DNA from: Pseudovirgaria hyperparasitica
Taxonomy: Eukaryota > Ascomycota > Dothideomycetes > Acrospermales > Acrospermaceae
Length of the DNA: 64,000 nucleotides
Direction of reading: 5' to 3'
Assembly (NCBI RefSeq): GCF_010093815.1
Contig: NW_022985566.1
Span: 580,191 to 644,190 of the forward strand
The notes below the pieces were generated by a model. That model had not been told where the DNA came from and searched no databases. It saw only the letters and a list, made by a program, of their open reading frames with translations. Made by a program: the position numbers and the translations under genes. Position 1 is the first letter of the stretch, and every line of letters begins with the position of its first letter. Below are positions 47,751 to 61,759 of the stretch, piece after piece.

Positions 47751-49128
47751 ATGCTGAATGAATGAAGAATTGCATGTTTTTTAACGAAGGGACGTTGTTT
47801 ATGACCGGAAGCAAATGAGAAAATTGGGGGCATGGGAGCGTGGCGTGGGTTTTTATAGAATCTGGAAGTTATTGAATATGAACATATGAAATGTCTTTGT
47901 GGCCTCTCGCTATCTGCTTTGAATGTCCATGATGAGATGTTTTGGTGGTCGTGTTGCTGCCTTTTACCCCTGAGTATGATGGCGGCCGTATGTGTGCTTG
48001 TTTGCCCTGTATTGTCCTCCTCCTCCTCGCTGATTTCCTGCATACTTCATCTCTTCTCATCTGCATATATCGTCAAATTATGCATATACATACTTATACA
48101 CACATATCTATAGATATGCGCAATGGACAAACCTCAAGTAAGTACAAGTCCACGACGTTGTATAAAAAAGCAGAAAACCCCCCCCCCCCCCACCCCCCCC
48201 CCGGCTGAAACCTTGACATTAACCATTTTTTAAAAAAAAAGAAAGGAGGAGAAAAGGGGAAAATGCAAGAAGGGGGAAAAGAATAGATGAGAGTGGTCTG
48301 TTTGGGGATATTGGATATTCGATGTAATGAATCATAATATCTGTCTTCTTCATCTGTATACGTATACATACTTGTTAGGTGGTATCCTTTTTATCTTCTG
48401 TTTTTTTATATATATAGTGGTGGGATATTACTACCCGGATAGTCTGATGGCATTCGTGCATGGGTAGGTAGTTAGTTAGGTAGTTGCTTACTTACTACTG
48501 GTGGATTTGCATGTACCTCGTCGTCGGCGTGGGTAGAAAGAAGTGGAGATGGTACAGGGAGTAGGCAAAAGGGACGATACCAGGGAATGTACGATGGACG
48601 GACGACTGGACGCACGTACGAGTCTTGACGACGGCACGCAAGTATATATATAATATGCATATATGTATATGTACGCTATGACAACAAGACAGAAGAGTTC
48701 AGAAAACGTGGATATGACGAAAATCCCGCTTACAAAATGCCCCCACGATTTTTTTGAGCACAGGAAAGAAACCTAAAAAAAGGTGGGGAAGAAAAAGGTG
48801 AGCAAAAAAAAAAAGATACAAGTACAAGATCCCGCAATATCCTTCCTTCCTTCCTTCATTACGCTTTGGGGGGTATAGGGAGGTAACAAGAGCCCCCATT
48901 TAGCACACTGCCTACAGAACGCCTTGTTACAAAGATGATTGAAATCCGGGGGGAATCAAGAAGAAAAAGGCGAATGAGATGAGGAAAGACAATCTTTTGG
49001 GTTCCCAATGGGGTCTCATCCACTCAGCCAATCCGCACACCCACCCAACCACCCTACGCTCCATAACTCCGGTAAACATATAGAGACCTCTTACTACCAT
49101 CATCGTCTCTTCCGTGATGCTTGCTCCC
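47751..49128. other. Convergent 3' intergenic spacer with homopolymer runs
   Basis: This 1.4 kb lies between converging stops. It contains C14-A-C10 (48178-48202), an A run near 48231, TATA-rich patches (48635-48670) and TTCC units near 48841. No gene is seen. Confidence 0.6.
48178..48202. repeat. Poly-C tract C14-A-C10
   Basis: Fourteen C, one A, ten C. Runs of this length are rare in fungal nuclear DNA and error-prone in sequencing. Confidence 0.85.
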
Positions 49129-52100
49129 TTAAAGATATGGCATCCATAACGGATCGGCCATGCTCAGTTTCTTCGGATCCACTGCCTGCGCTACAAGATC
49201 CACAACCGTCTGGTTTGCCGGCAGGTTGCGCGCTTCTGGATGATTGCGTAATAACATCGCGCGCTTGTGCACCTGATTTGTGTTCAACGCCACTCCGTCG
49301 CGCATACTGACCTCTGACAATTGCCTCTTCTGGATGACGCTCCAGTTATGCATTTCGTCACGGATGAAGATAGACAGGATCATCTCTAGCTCGCCTTCGG
49401 GCTCCGTCAAGCAGCGTGCAATGGTCATGATTGCTGGCGCAAAAATGCCTTCTGTAGGTAGCGGGCCCATGAAAGTCTGTATGTTGGGCGTCAGACGGAA
49501 CGGCACAGGCTCCGGGTTGTGGAAGAGCGGCTTTGAGACGGCTAGCGCAGGAACGAGTTCGTTGCCCCAGATCTTGCCGGTGCTGCGCGATATGGTGACC
49601 TTTGAAGGATAGCGCATGTTCATGAACATCACGTAGGTCATGAATGTGAGTGCGGCGAGCTGGTAGCTAAAGGTTCGGCGGAACAGCCAATAGTCGTCAA
49701 AGTTGGGGTATGTAGCGCGGAAGTAGTCCATGAGGAGCGTGTTCGGGACATACTTGTCTTGAATAGCAACAAATGTCTCATGGCGGATGGTTGCGGCGCG
49801 CTCGGCATTTTGTTGTCGAATAGCATCGACATTAGAGTGGTTAGGCGGCGGGTTTTGGATGAGATTGGATCCAAGGGCGCGGAGCTTCTCAATGTTGAAC
49901 AGAACGGGATCGTCGCGGTTGATATTGTTGCGGCGGCAGTAATCTTCGAATACTACCTGCAAGTTGACATACGAAGAGTCATCTTGTATGAGGCGCGTCG
50001 TGACCGTGATGGGTACAATGAGTGGTAGATGGAACTGGAGGTTGCGCCTCCTACTTTCCTTGCGTTTGGACAGCACGACATTGAAGATTCGGAACAACTG
50101 CAGGATACGTTCCTCTCTTCGACTTGTCCGCGCAGCAGGGCATTGAACAGCAAAAGGGTGTATGCTTCCGTCGTGACCACGTATTTTGATTCTACGATAG
50201 CAGAGACCAGTGCCTCGGACTTGGTCCACGTCGGGGAGAAATCGTTCAATACGAATGAAATCCTGGTTCTTGTCGCGATGCTGAAGATATTGACCGGGTA
50301 CCTCTACCTCATCAAACTTTACGAATTTGAAATCACTCAATTGCTGGGAGTAAGACTCGAGCTCTTTCACCGCGGGCCGTCGGTCTAACTTCTCCTCAAA
50401 TCTATTGCGCCATTTGCGAAGCCTGTGGATATACTCGTACATGGTTGGCTTGATCGTGACAAACTCAGCCTCGAAAGCTTTGCGGATGTGCACTGGTAGC
50501 ATCGATTGTACGAATCGCGTGATGTTGGCTTCTGTGGACCCTGGCAACTTCTGCTCTTGAGCGTAATAACCTGGGGATCGCCCAACATAAGTCAAACCGT
50601 CATTCAATAACGCAACAATGAGTCGGTAAGCATCCTCGTCTGGAGGGCATTTGAAGAACTTCTGAATCTGATCCAGCATTGTCTCCAGGGAGAGTGCAAG
50701 CAATGGGAACGCAGTCTTCAATATAGAGGAGACTTCTTCGACATGGTCCCATGACTTCTTCGGGGTGTCTGTCTGATCTGTAGTTTTCGTTGCCAAAGCT
50801 TTCTTTTCGCCGTTTTGTGTCGCAGTGCCGTTGGCATTAGATGTGGCACCGTTCTCTTTCGCATCGCCGTTCGCAGTGCTTGGCCGACCCGTGCCACTGC
50901 CGGAAGTTTGAGGACGTTCTGGGGAGCTCTGCTTCACAGCTGGAGAGTTCTGAGCTCCCGCAGCTTGAGCCTGTTTCGCCTTCCTCTCCTTTTCTTCTTC
51001 GAGCTTTTTGGCAGTTTGGTATTCTTCTCTACTTACACGGAGATGACTGAAAAGTGCCTGGGGGTAAGTCTTCGCCAGTCTACCGAGGATATTCCTGCAG
51101 ACTTTCGCCTCTGGTCTGGAAAGGCCCAGAAGGAGTTGTGGGATGTAGGTGATCCAATACCACACCGGCGTCTCGCCCTTAAACTCCTCGAATGTATTGA
51201 CGAGCTTGTGATCGCTGTTATCCAAGCTCAGAAGCCATAGGATGCGCCCGAGGAGTTTCCGCGACTTGGCATTCTTGAATTGACCTGCAGCCTCGAGATA
51301 ACAGCTGATGGCTGAGGCTGCCTTGTCGAGGTCGGTCGGGTCACTCTTGAATAAGTTATCATTGTAACGTCCCCACTCGGCCCACGCTTTGGGTAATTTG
51401 ATATCAAAGTAGAGGGCGCTTCCAAATGCATCATTCGCCTCAGGCTTTTGATCTAATTCGGCGAGGAACATTCCTTTCAACGTATAAAACTCTGCCTTCT
51501 GTTGTTGGGTGAAGTAATTGAGATTCGTATTGTTGATGACGTCAAGCCCACTAGATAGCTCGGAGCGGTTCTGATAGTGGCATTTGGCCTGTTCTCGCAG
51601 CTTGAGGAAAGCTTCTTGGATCTCGATGTTGGGGAGCGTATAGATCTTGCTAAGTTGGCTGATGCAGACATCAGGAAGATTGTGCTTCCTGGCAACATGG
51701 GCAAATCGATTGATAATCCAGGCAGTCTCGTGGAAACCTCGATACGCAAAGGAGTTTCCTGTCGCATTGTTTCCCTGTTGAGGACCAAGTAGTGGAAGAT
51801 AGACGTTGTTGATGAGCTGGAAGATATGTTGTCGCCAGGTAACTAGGTCTTGCCACGCATTGATATCGTCCCAGAAGTTGGGTAGTCGGTCTCGCCATGT
51901 TCCTAAGAGCAACTTCAACTCCGTCGACTTTGTGTCTAAATTAGCTTGCGTTGTCAGCGACAAGCTTGTCGAAATGAGACTTGCGTCATGAAGCTCAACA
52001 AGTTGCTGGAAATTCTGCAAGATTGGAATGTGAGCGTTGGTGATTCGTTTGGGAAGTTGATGCCATTTTCGTATGGACAATTGAATCGCCTCGTCACAGA

Positions 52101-55100
52101 CACGATTGAAGTCTTGAGGATTCTCGGTTTTATTGTGGAATTTCAACAATGACATGAAAGCTTGGAAGAATGCTCGTCGAGGGGTGGGTGCGTCCGTGAG
52201 ACCCCTGATGGTAGTATCAAGCTGTTCTCTGTTCTCGGCATTTGTCCAGCCGTCCAGATGTCGATACATGGATTCAAGATATAAATCGCTGAAGTTCTCA
52301 TGCTTCGCGAACTCACCCAATATCTCCCATTGTTGCAGTTTCTGCGCACATACAACCCAGTGGTCCTCCCATAGCATGTACTCGCCGGCAGAATAAGGCA
52401 TTGCGCCAGTGCGTGCCTTAATCTGAGCAGCTTCGTATAAGGTCTGAGCTTTGTCCCACACACCACTTTGTTCGTATGAAACTGCAGCGGTAGTCTCAAT
52501 GTATTGGCTCCTTCTACGCCACGTCCCGTAGAAAAGGTCGTCTTCTTGTAGTGATGCGTATATTTCGAGGAGCGCATCAAGGTTACTCTCTCTGACTGTC
52601 ATATTATCGATGAGAGGTGTGATGGCGCACTCTTCCATATACACGGCTGATGGATACCATGCGTTGTACTGTTTTGCCAGGTACTTCATAATGTGAGGGG
52701 GAAACTTTACGCGAGGCTTCGTTCGAACAATAGCCTCTAACATTGTTTGGATGCAATTCGGTCTTTTATCGACTTGCCGGCCGTGGTATTCTTTAGTCAT
52801 TAATTGCAGCATGCCTTTCTCAAGATCCGTCTGGTCATCTTTATTGAGTGCTGACCAGAAAAGAGGAAAGAGGGCAACCCAGACATCATGGGCAAGCTTC
52901 GAATCCGTATGTTGCAGGTTCGCTAATGGCTCGAAAATATCTCTGACTTTGACGTCGCTGATCTGGGTCAAGAATCGCCTCTGAGAGGCTACCAAAGATT
53001 CCAGTTGGTCATCAACCATAACATCATCTAGTCTAGAGTCTTTGCTGTAATCTTTGACTAGCCATGATGCTGGTGTACCTCGGAAGTCCTCGGCATGGAG
53101 CTGCGCAGGTGTATTCATCTCTAAGGATCCCACAATGAGATGAATTACCTGACTGAGCCAATAGCTCTCGGCCAGCGTATCCCAATGCTGTGACGTCAAG
53201 ACATAGCTGATTCGGCTGCTAGCAGTACGACTAAGGCTGCGGTCGAAAATAGATAAAAATCGGTTACGCATCTCTACGTCTTGTGCCCTGGTTCCTATGA
53301 GGAATGCATGCTCCATACGGACAGTCAGTTCAGACCGAGTGATCTTCGGGTCTTCGTAGATGCGAATAACGAGGTTCAGATATCTAGCCAAGAGAGTTTG
53401 GTCGGGTCTTTGCTCGAAGGTCTGCATCTTCGTTAGAACTGCAGTCTTTTCCTTCAGTGTTGGCACCGGGTCGGAGGATTTGAAGACCCAGGTCTCCACG
53501 AGGTCAAGAATTTTCATGCAAACTGCATGACTCTGTGATCTCTCTACGAGTGAGGCCAGTACGCTCAGATAGGGACGACGTTGTTCGCTCAGCTGATTCA
53601 TTCGTGCAGCAAGCAGGTCGATAACCTTGAGAACAACACCAGTCAAAATCTCTACCTCATGAGGCTCCATTTGAGGTTGGGCGCTATCCGGACGTTGTGG
53701 TAAAGGAGGCTGTCCGGCGGTCGGTATCTGCGAGCTCAAATGGTCTTTGGCAAGCTTGCCTTGCAGAGCCTTCATGACCATTTGGATGTGTGGGTCTATC
53801 TCGTCTGGCTTCTTTTGACACAAAGTCCAGAGGATATTGATCGCAGAGACATAATTACCATTATTTAGACCTTCCGCAGCAACATTACTGAGGAAACTGA
53901 CGAACTCCGTTGACGGAGTCTCCTCACTGGCACCCTCGTCATCGACGGTGGACTCTGGCATGACCTCGAGTATCCTTCCAAGAAGACTTTTCAGGTTGAT
54001 TGTTCCATCTTCATTCTCTTCCGAGCAGTGCAACGCGGCTTGGCTATCGGCATGCTCTGTTCGGATTGAACGCTCGAGGATCCTTTGCAGCTGAGCTATT
54101 CTCTGCAAGACCCAGCCGTCGTCTTTGACATTGACGATTATCTTGAGCATCTGTAGAGTGTTGATGATTCGCGTAGAATATGCCTCGGCCTTCTCTTTGG
54201 GGTTGCGGTCTGTCGTCAGAATCTCTTCGATCTTCTTGGTCAGTATCGGATCCAAGTCCAGGTCTTTCCATGTTCGTAGAAGATCGCGTAAGAGCTGCGA
54301 GCCCTTCTTACAGACGTCAGCAGAACTGCTTGCGCTGTGCAATAACGATGTTGACACTTCTTTCTTGTCCTTTTCTTTCACTGCTAGAGAGGGTATGGGA
54401 TACCTCTCCGGAAGGTACGCTATGAATGAGACCAAATACTTAATCAAGACCATGCGCAGTTGTGTGTTCGCAACATACGTCTTTGCCGGGGTCTCAGATA
54501 CGGTCCCGTCTGCCTTTCGCTTCACACCCTGGGGCGAGTTTGACATATGCTCCGAGGAAGCTGATGAGTTCGTCCAGGTCATCTCTTCCCATTGGTATAC
54601 TAAATTGATAAGATTCAGAGCCATCTTCTTGTTATCATTTGAAGGGTTCGGCGGTGCTGCGACTTTGTTCAGAGCTGGGACGATGATTTGAGCCAATGGC
54701 TCTCTAGCTTCATAGAACAAGTCTGCATGTCGTACGAGAAAATGGAAGATACTCATCAGCTGTTGGAGGTTCGACGTCTCATCGGCGAGAGTCTTGCGTG
54801 CGATTCGAGCCCACATGGGCATCTTATGGTTATCTGTGCTCATCATGCGTTTCTTCAATACAGGAGCAAGAAGTTCCAAAGACTGCATGACCAGTGTCCG
54901 GCCTTCATTCTGATGTGCCTTAAGAGAGTCTCTATAAGTTTGCACGACAATTCTCATAGGACAGTCCCAAATGGCGATAAAAAACGAGACTAGAACAAAA
55001 GCAGCATGTTTCGTAATAACGTCTTCAAGTCGTTGCGTGTACGCCCAAGCGAATTTGATCACGACCTTGCGAGTGTCGTTTACGATGCTGGAATGATATT

Positions 55101-58100
55101 TGACGAGAAGAGTGCTGAGCTGGAGAAGTTCCATTCTCGAATGGTCTACTCCTAATTGCGATGTTTCGTCTGCCGGGTCAGTGATTGCATGGTGGCCCCA
55201 CAACTTGTGGGTGATGAGATCGTTCATCCCCTTGTCCATCAACTTGGTACCTTTGGACGAACCAAACAATGTGTCCCAATTGCGCATGATGTCCATAGCA
55301 AAGATGGGGTTGACTAGATACTTGAACGTAAAGGTCTTGGTACGCTGTGAGGTATTCCTAGAGGTGTAAAGGTCGATACATCGAGTGACAATTTGTCTCC
55401 AATACTCGATGGAAGTACTTGATATCATCTGAGTGTATATGAAGCTGAAAAGCGAAGGGGTGCTCTTGAGTTTCTCGGATGTTACTGCGTCAATGAGTTC
55501 GAAGAAGATATCAAGATTGTTCGGCTCGTGTGAGAGGTACGTGATGAAAATCTCAATGACATATTCGCCTGCCTGTTCAACGGCCAGACGAAGATCGGCA
55601 TCAATTTCATTCTGTCGCAAGTTCGTTTCGAGTAATTTCGCTGCTTCCAACAACGCTTTGCGTAGGTTCGCATTGTCGACAAGCCAAGTACTGGATGCTT
55701 CGTGTCCACAGATGGAGTGAACGACATGAATTGCATTCACATAAGCCACGTACTTCTCTTTCTGGCTTCCTTCGACGCTCATGGCTTTGATGAAGGCTTC
55801 TGTATCGCTCATAACCTCTTCCCTTATACCCGAACTACCAGGGTCCTGTAGGAGCTGCGCAAAGAACCGACCCTGGTCCACGTCCTTTAATAAAGGACAG
55901 AAATACTCTCTTGACTCCTTTGGGTATTGGTTCAGGTACTTCAACAGCGGTTCGCGGAAAGGACTATAATGTGTACGTCGAAGGGCGGTCTCCAGCTCCA
56001 CAACCTTTTTTACAAGCAGCGGAAGAAATGTGATTGCAGCTGGAGGAAGCAGATGGAAGACATTGAAAATGGCGGTCACAATCCTCATCGACCGGTTCTG
56101 GTCAATGAGTGTAAATGACGTCTTTTGCAAAGTGGTGGTATCCGCTATTGTCTTCATGTGTTCCAGTAGTCGGGACCCTATCTCAACCTTGAAATAAGTC
56201 GTGAGCAGCTTCAGAAGGCGCGCTAGACCGTCTAAGCCCTCAACGCTCAATTTTCGCGGATCCTGTAAGTTGACCAGTATAGGTCGCAGCCCGCTTTGAA
56301 GAACATCTTTTGGTAACTTGTTTGTGGTTGCTAAGACTCCCTTGAGGCCTTCATTCGCAGCTTCTATAAGTTCCATGTTTTTTGAGTACAAGGCTTTGAA
56401 GAACACGGATATGATCCGAAGAAAGCTCTGATTTGGGGGTGTAATACTGAATTCTTTTTGGCTCTGTGCTGTCGAAAGCATTCGAATACAAGCGACACGA
56501 AGATTGATAATTGATTCAGCATTTCTTTGTTCCTGAGGCTTATTCGGCGAGAGGTTCTCGTCTTCAGCATCGGCGAGCGCGAGAGACTCCATGAGGAGCC
56601 TTGTGAGCTGATCGTTGAATTCCAGTATTCCATTTTCAAGCTTGAGACAGTAGGTAATTGCGTCGATATAAGCAATCTGCACAGCGAAAGGCAGTGCACG
56701 GAGGGGTTTCGCAAATATCGGCAACAGCACTTGGTTCTTTACCGGAGCCACAAGTTCATGCGTCGGGATCCCGGTGACTTCGGATAATGTGCTTAGTGAA
56801 GTACGTGTACCATATCGAACGTGCTTGTTCGTGTGAGATAAGTCATGGACAAGCGTGTATGTAAGCTGATATAAGACTGATTTAGGTTCGTTCAAGTCTT
56901 CCTTGGAAGCACCCTCATTACATTGGCGTAGAAGTCGCTCGAGTAGATCCTGGGCTTTGATCCTGGTCTTCGCTGTGAGGTCTTGTGGCATGTCTTTCAT
57001 AACGAACGTCAGGGCTCTAACGAGATCTAACTGGCGCTCGACAAGCCAGGCTTTGCTCAAGCCCAACCTGTTTATGAGTATCTCAATTCCAATTGTGCCA
57101 CCGGCTTTCATGAACCACTCTTGAGCGTGACAGTTGTGACAGAAGCGGGTGGCGAGATGAGAGAAGAACGGGAAAGATTCGACTTTATCTGGTGATCCAA
57201 ATATGATCGCAGCAGCTTCCTTGAAATACATTACACATTCTTCCGCCGTTTCCCTGACCAGCTTCGAATCAGAGGCAAGGGATTCACCGATGGCTTCGAT
57301 GATAGCCTGGTTGTCAATGTATATCGGGCCTTCACCACAGGTAGGGTCAAAAGGCTTGTGATCATGGTTCGCACCAGCGAGCGCCCATCCATTCTCTAGA
57401 AGTGCAAAATGTCGACAAAGACTCTGTAGAAACGACGATGCTTCGGCCCTGATTTCTGGGAGAGTATTTGCGAATATGCACGCTTTCAGAAGTCGCTTCA
57501 AAGTGTCCTGCTGGACGGCCTTCTTGGCGAGGGAAGTATCCCGATGAGAAGTGCCGAGCAGGTCATGTTCTCGGTCCCATTTCTTCTCATACACATCGTT
57601 TGCCTGGAGGCGGATACGTTGGGCGAAATCGTCAGGCAGTGAATCAAGGCCAAGTAGCATCTTCGTTTGCGCCACTATCAAGCGATAGGCTTGCTTCTTA
57701 TGAAAAGTATCGGATTTCTTCGCCGCGGGCAATTTTGGCTGTTCCATTAGTTTGCTAATGGCTAGGTTCGTCCCAGTCGCCGCAGGAAAGGCACGATCTT
57801 TTGTCGAGCCAATAAGACGCACGTCGAAACTCGCTTCGTCATCGGTGTACGGTTGGAATGATAGCGTTGGTGGTTCTGTCAAAAACTTCCTGTTACGACC
57901 ACCCAGCTTCCCAAGTATGCGCATTGTGGTATGAGCGTGAAAATGGCTGTATGGATTTGGTTTAAGGTGTTCCCAGAGTGCTGCCATCAACTCGTCAATG
58001 ACTGGTGCCATGATAGGGTCAAGATAATCAGCTGTGAGGTTATCCACGCATAGCTCAAGCGTCCGAAGCCCTTGACCCACTAGTTCAGAGCCGGCACCAA

Positions 58101-60652
58101 GAGCTACAACAAGCGGTCTCATGAGATAGCTTAAGTGTGGAAGTAAGTTGCTTAGCCTTGCGGGCACGGTGAGGGACAGTTCCACGAAGAGATCTCTCTC
58201 AGAAGGTTTCGAAGCAGCCATCAACAGGTTGTTCAAGACTTCCAGAAGCATTTCAAGGAGGGGAAGGATTTCTTTGTAGAGGTGTTCAAACCTCCCTCCA
58301 CCAATGCTTCTGAATAGAGATCTCAGTAGAAGAAAATAGTTGGTAGGCTCTTCCGCGGTAGTCGACAGTTGGATCGACTTTGTGATGATCTTACTAACGT
58401 GCGGCAGAAGTACAGGCTCATTCACCTGATGAAACAACGTTACCGCCATGAAGGATAGCTTGAAAAGACGTAGAAGGATCGAAGCTTTCTTCACGTCCAG
58501 GGTGCCCACTTCATCGATTCTCTCAATGAGAAATTGTAACAGCATGCCAGCAAAGCTTGAGGACGTAGCTTCGCTAGCTAGGAGAAATTGAGGAATGTGC
58601 ATTAACGCGGAATGCTCAAACATCATCTCATACATGTGAGGGATTTCCGAATGAAAGATCTCGTGGAATGTTGCTGGGTCGACGTAATGAAAGACGGCAC
58701 CTAAAGTCTCTAACAGTTCCTTCTCCTCCTTTTCCGCAGCCATCATGTGTTGATTTCCGAGTAATTCGCTTGGTGAGAGTTGTTGGAACTCGGAACTGTC
58801 ACGATCAATACCATAGTATCTGAACACGAGAGCTCCTTCATGAAATAGCTTGATGAGAACTTTGACCTCCTCACCATTGTAGCCATAAGAGACCTCATTC
58901 CAATTCGCTGGAAGGTTCTGCATCTCCATTTCCTCTTTGACGCGCGGGTGGTTACATGCTCGAAGCTGGTAGAATAAATTCTTGAGTCCGTGTAGAAGAT
59001 TTTTGAACAAGAACTTGTTGTCGGCGATTGGATCTGTACTTCGCTCTCGAGGATTCGATGTCTTGATGGGCGTAGCACTAAAGATATCGATCTCATCCCA
59101 GTCCGGAGGGTGGTCTTTCTCAGCCATGTGATCTTCGGGCATAGCATCAATGGACGGTTGTGAATACTGTGCAGAGAGCTTTACCGCGTTCTTAAACTGT
59201 CTATTCATGGCCGCGAATTTGTCTCCTATCGCATTGAGGATCATGATGAGAAAATAACGGGCATCCTCTTTAGGCTCAAGCTTCGCGATGCATTCCGCCA
59301 TGTTCAGCAAAAGCTTAGCGCTCATTGTCTGAAAGCTGGTCCCGGGGAACGAATCATGAAGATTCTTGGTGTAGACTTCTACTGTCCTTCTGATTTGCTC
59401 TTTAGACAATGATTCGCGCAGATGATGAATAAGATCCGCAAGCATACTATATGCGAGGGGTCGCATAGTTTCATAAACTGTCAATCCATCACCGATCAAG
59501 GTTCTCTCGTCCAAAAGCTCATCGATCTTATGTAAGAAGATTGTCCTGAAGTTGAAATTGATAATGTGTCGAATGGCCACAAGCAATTCTTTCCGAGTCC
59601 CAGATTTCTCCCTTGGGCAATCTTTCAGGAGGCGCACCACGATGTCCGGTAGCGTAGGGAGGAAGTCTGACAGTTGTTTGCTATACACCCTGAGCAGATA
59701 AGCCAAGAAGCTCATGGTCTTCACTTGTGCTGTGATGAACTCCCCGAAAGCAGTTCGATTCATGATGTCTTTGCTGACACCGGTGAAAGTCTTGCCTTGC
59801 GTCTTGGCCTCCGCATGTGCCTTCTCTTGAGGTTTCGCTTGCAGCATCAACACCTGCTTGATCAGCGGTACAAACAACTGTACGTTTTTGTTCACGCAAG
59901 ACCTATATGCTTGAAAGAGCGAGACAACAATGATCGGACACTCGGCGAGTACTTTGAAGGACTGCATTCCTTTCAAAAGCGGTCGAGCCTGCTGCTGTTC
60001 TCCAGGAAGTTCGGAAGCCAAGGATGCTATCGACGCTGCTGGCGAGCCCGGTCGGGGTGATTGTGAATACTGGTGATTCCCTGGAGTTGATGGTACAGCT
60101 GGCGCCGGACTTGGATTGTCAAACGTTTCATTGACAACTGACTCCATGGTCTTGAACATCTCCTGGATCAAGTCTAAGAACGGTTGAACTCGATCTGCAA
60201 GCGCTTTCGTTTGATGTCGTTGGAATTCCATGATCGATTTCATGCATAGAACAGCGTTCTCTTCGTTTTCCACCTTTACCAGAGTCATAAGCTTGTCAAC
60301 TATCGGGGCTGCATAGGGCTCTATTATGTCCGACGGAGTCATGGGTAGTCGGCGCAGGATCTCGAGAACGCAGTTCCGCAGTCGCTGCTCTGGGGAAGTG
60401 CTTACGAACACCGGCGAGCTGTCCAATATCTTGAAAAACACGGGTATGAATGTATCGAGGAATTCTTTGTACTGGGGAGACTGACACCAGACCTCGACAT
60501 TGTCACGCAATTCCACAGCAACGTTGCCTTTCTGTTTGACATCTGTCGAGCCATTTAGTACTTTTAGACCTCCCTTGGATATTTTCAGACATACCTAGAC
60601 TGCTGTCTTCTAGTTTGGCTGCAAGAGCCGCAATGTTTCTCTCCCCTGCCAT
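49129..60652 (-). CDS. TRA1: Tra1, SAGA/NuA4 scaffold, PIKK-family pseudokinase
   Basis: Join of 60595-60652 and 49129-60542, 3,823 residues. The 52-nt intron (60543-60594, GTATGT...CGACAG) joins MAGERNIAALAAKLEDSSL to DVKQKGNVAVELRDNVEVW. HEAT-type helices fill about residues 1-2650, FAT about 2700-3200, a Ser/Asn/Gly-rich linker about 3210-3280, the PI3K-like domain about 3450-3770 and a FATC end AQAVDPKKLSMADPLWMPYL. The kinase-like part (PGQYLQHRDKNQDFIRIERF, DDSSYVNLQVVFEDYCRRNN) lacks the usual catalytic DxxxxN/DFG motifs, as in all Tra1/TRRAP. Tra1 binds activators and recruits the SAGA and NuA4 histone acetyltransferases in the nucleus. Its length compares with 3,744 residues in budding yeast. 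Nearly all of it is one 11.4 kb exon. It is divergent from the p47 gene. Confidence 0.97.
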
Positions 60653-61759
60653 CTCGAAGTGGCAGATCAGCCAGTTATGGTGTTGGTGAAGCACCTCCCG
60701 CTAGGGAGTGCAAAGAGGTAGGAAGGCGGATGCGAGGTGTTGACTTGACTGTAGATGCGTTTGGTCATTGGCAAGAAAGCTGATGTATTCTGAGTGGAAG
60801 ATGGCGAAGTGCGCGCTTAATTGGAAGGTTTACTAATTATTCTTGAAATAGGCCGTCGTCAAGAAATTAATATTCAGTCGTATGGAAAAGGCTGGAAGGA
60901 AAGTCGTGAAGTTCGAAGGTTGATGGGCCTAGCAACAGCGCGCATGTATGCCTTGAGCCTCAAGTCGCGAGGCAGCGCAGCGTCACGAAAGAAAGCTGGG
61001 GGCATGGCTTGATACTGAAAGCCAGCGGTCACGTGTGGGTAAAATGATTGGCTGCAATTTGCTATGTGCGAATTGGGTACGAACACTGTCCCGAAGCACA
61101 AACGTGAAAGATCAAAATTGCGACCACTTCTGTGGTGATTCCAGCTACATATGGATGCTATATACGAACATATGCCTTATACACTCGTTCTTTCCAAGAT
61201 TGCCTAGTCATAGAGCTCTTTCGAGCTGGGGCTATACATACTTTTCAACAGCTGCCTCGCTGTACTAACGTATCTATATATCTAATAGCACATCATAGGC
61301 AGGATTTCTCTGTTCCGGCTTTGAGTACTACATTATCAAAATGATACGCTACGAACAAGTAAGGACAAAATATGTATTAGAGGATGTGGGTGGCTTGTTG
61401 TTGTTCTCTCAGTCCATGAATGAGAGACTAAGACTGGTTAATGATGGACGGAACCAATCGGGGCACGACTTCGCCGAACTGACTTCCGCGCTTGGCCGCA
61501 TGCCAGGAGCCTTGAAATACGCCAGGCAGGGCATGGCCAGTTACCTACCATAGTAAACCTCAGCGCGATTCTGGTGACAAACAAGAGCGAATCTTTCCCA
61601 AACAGATTACTTCACATTGCCTTACTGTACCCTCCCACTTTCAAGCACGATTTTAGTACTCCCCTCACGCCAAAGTCTATCTCGAGAACACCGGCTTCAT
61701 ACTCTTTCGCACGGCTGCCCCGCGTCATCGTAATACAACGCCTTCCAAGATTGTCCATC
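60653..61759. other. Divergent promoter region between TRA1 and SHP1
   Basis: This 1.1 kb holds both promoters. One ATG frame (61341-61553, 70 codons) has ordinary composition and could be an upstream ORF of SHP1, but nothing supports it as a gene. Confidence 0.5.

Noticed and set aside
61341-61553. 70-codon ORF upstream of SHP1
   Set aside because: Starts with ATG but has no recognisable features; kept only as a possible uORF.
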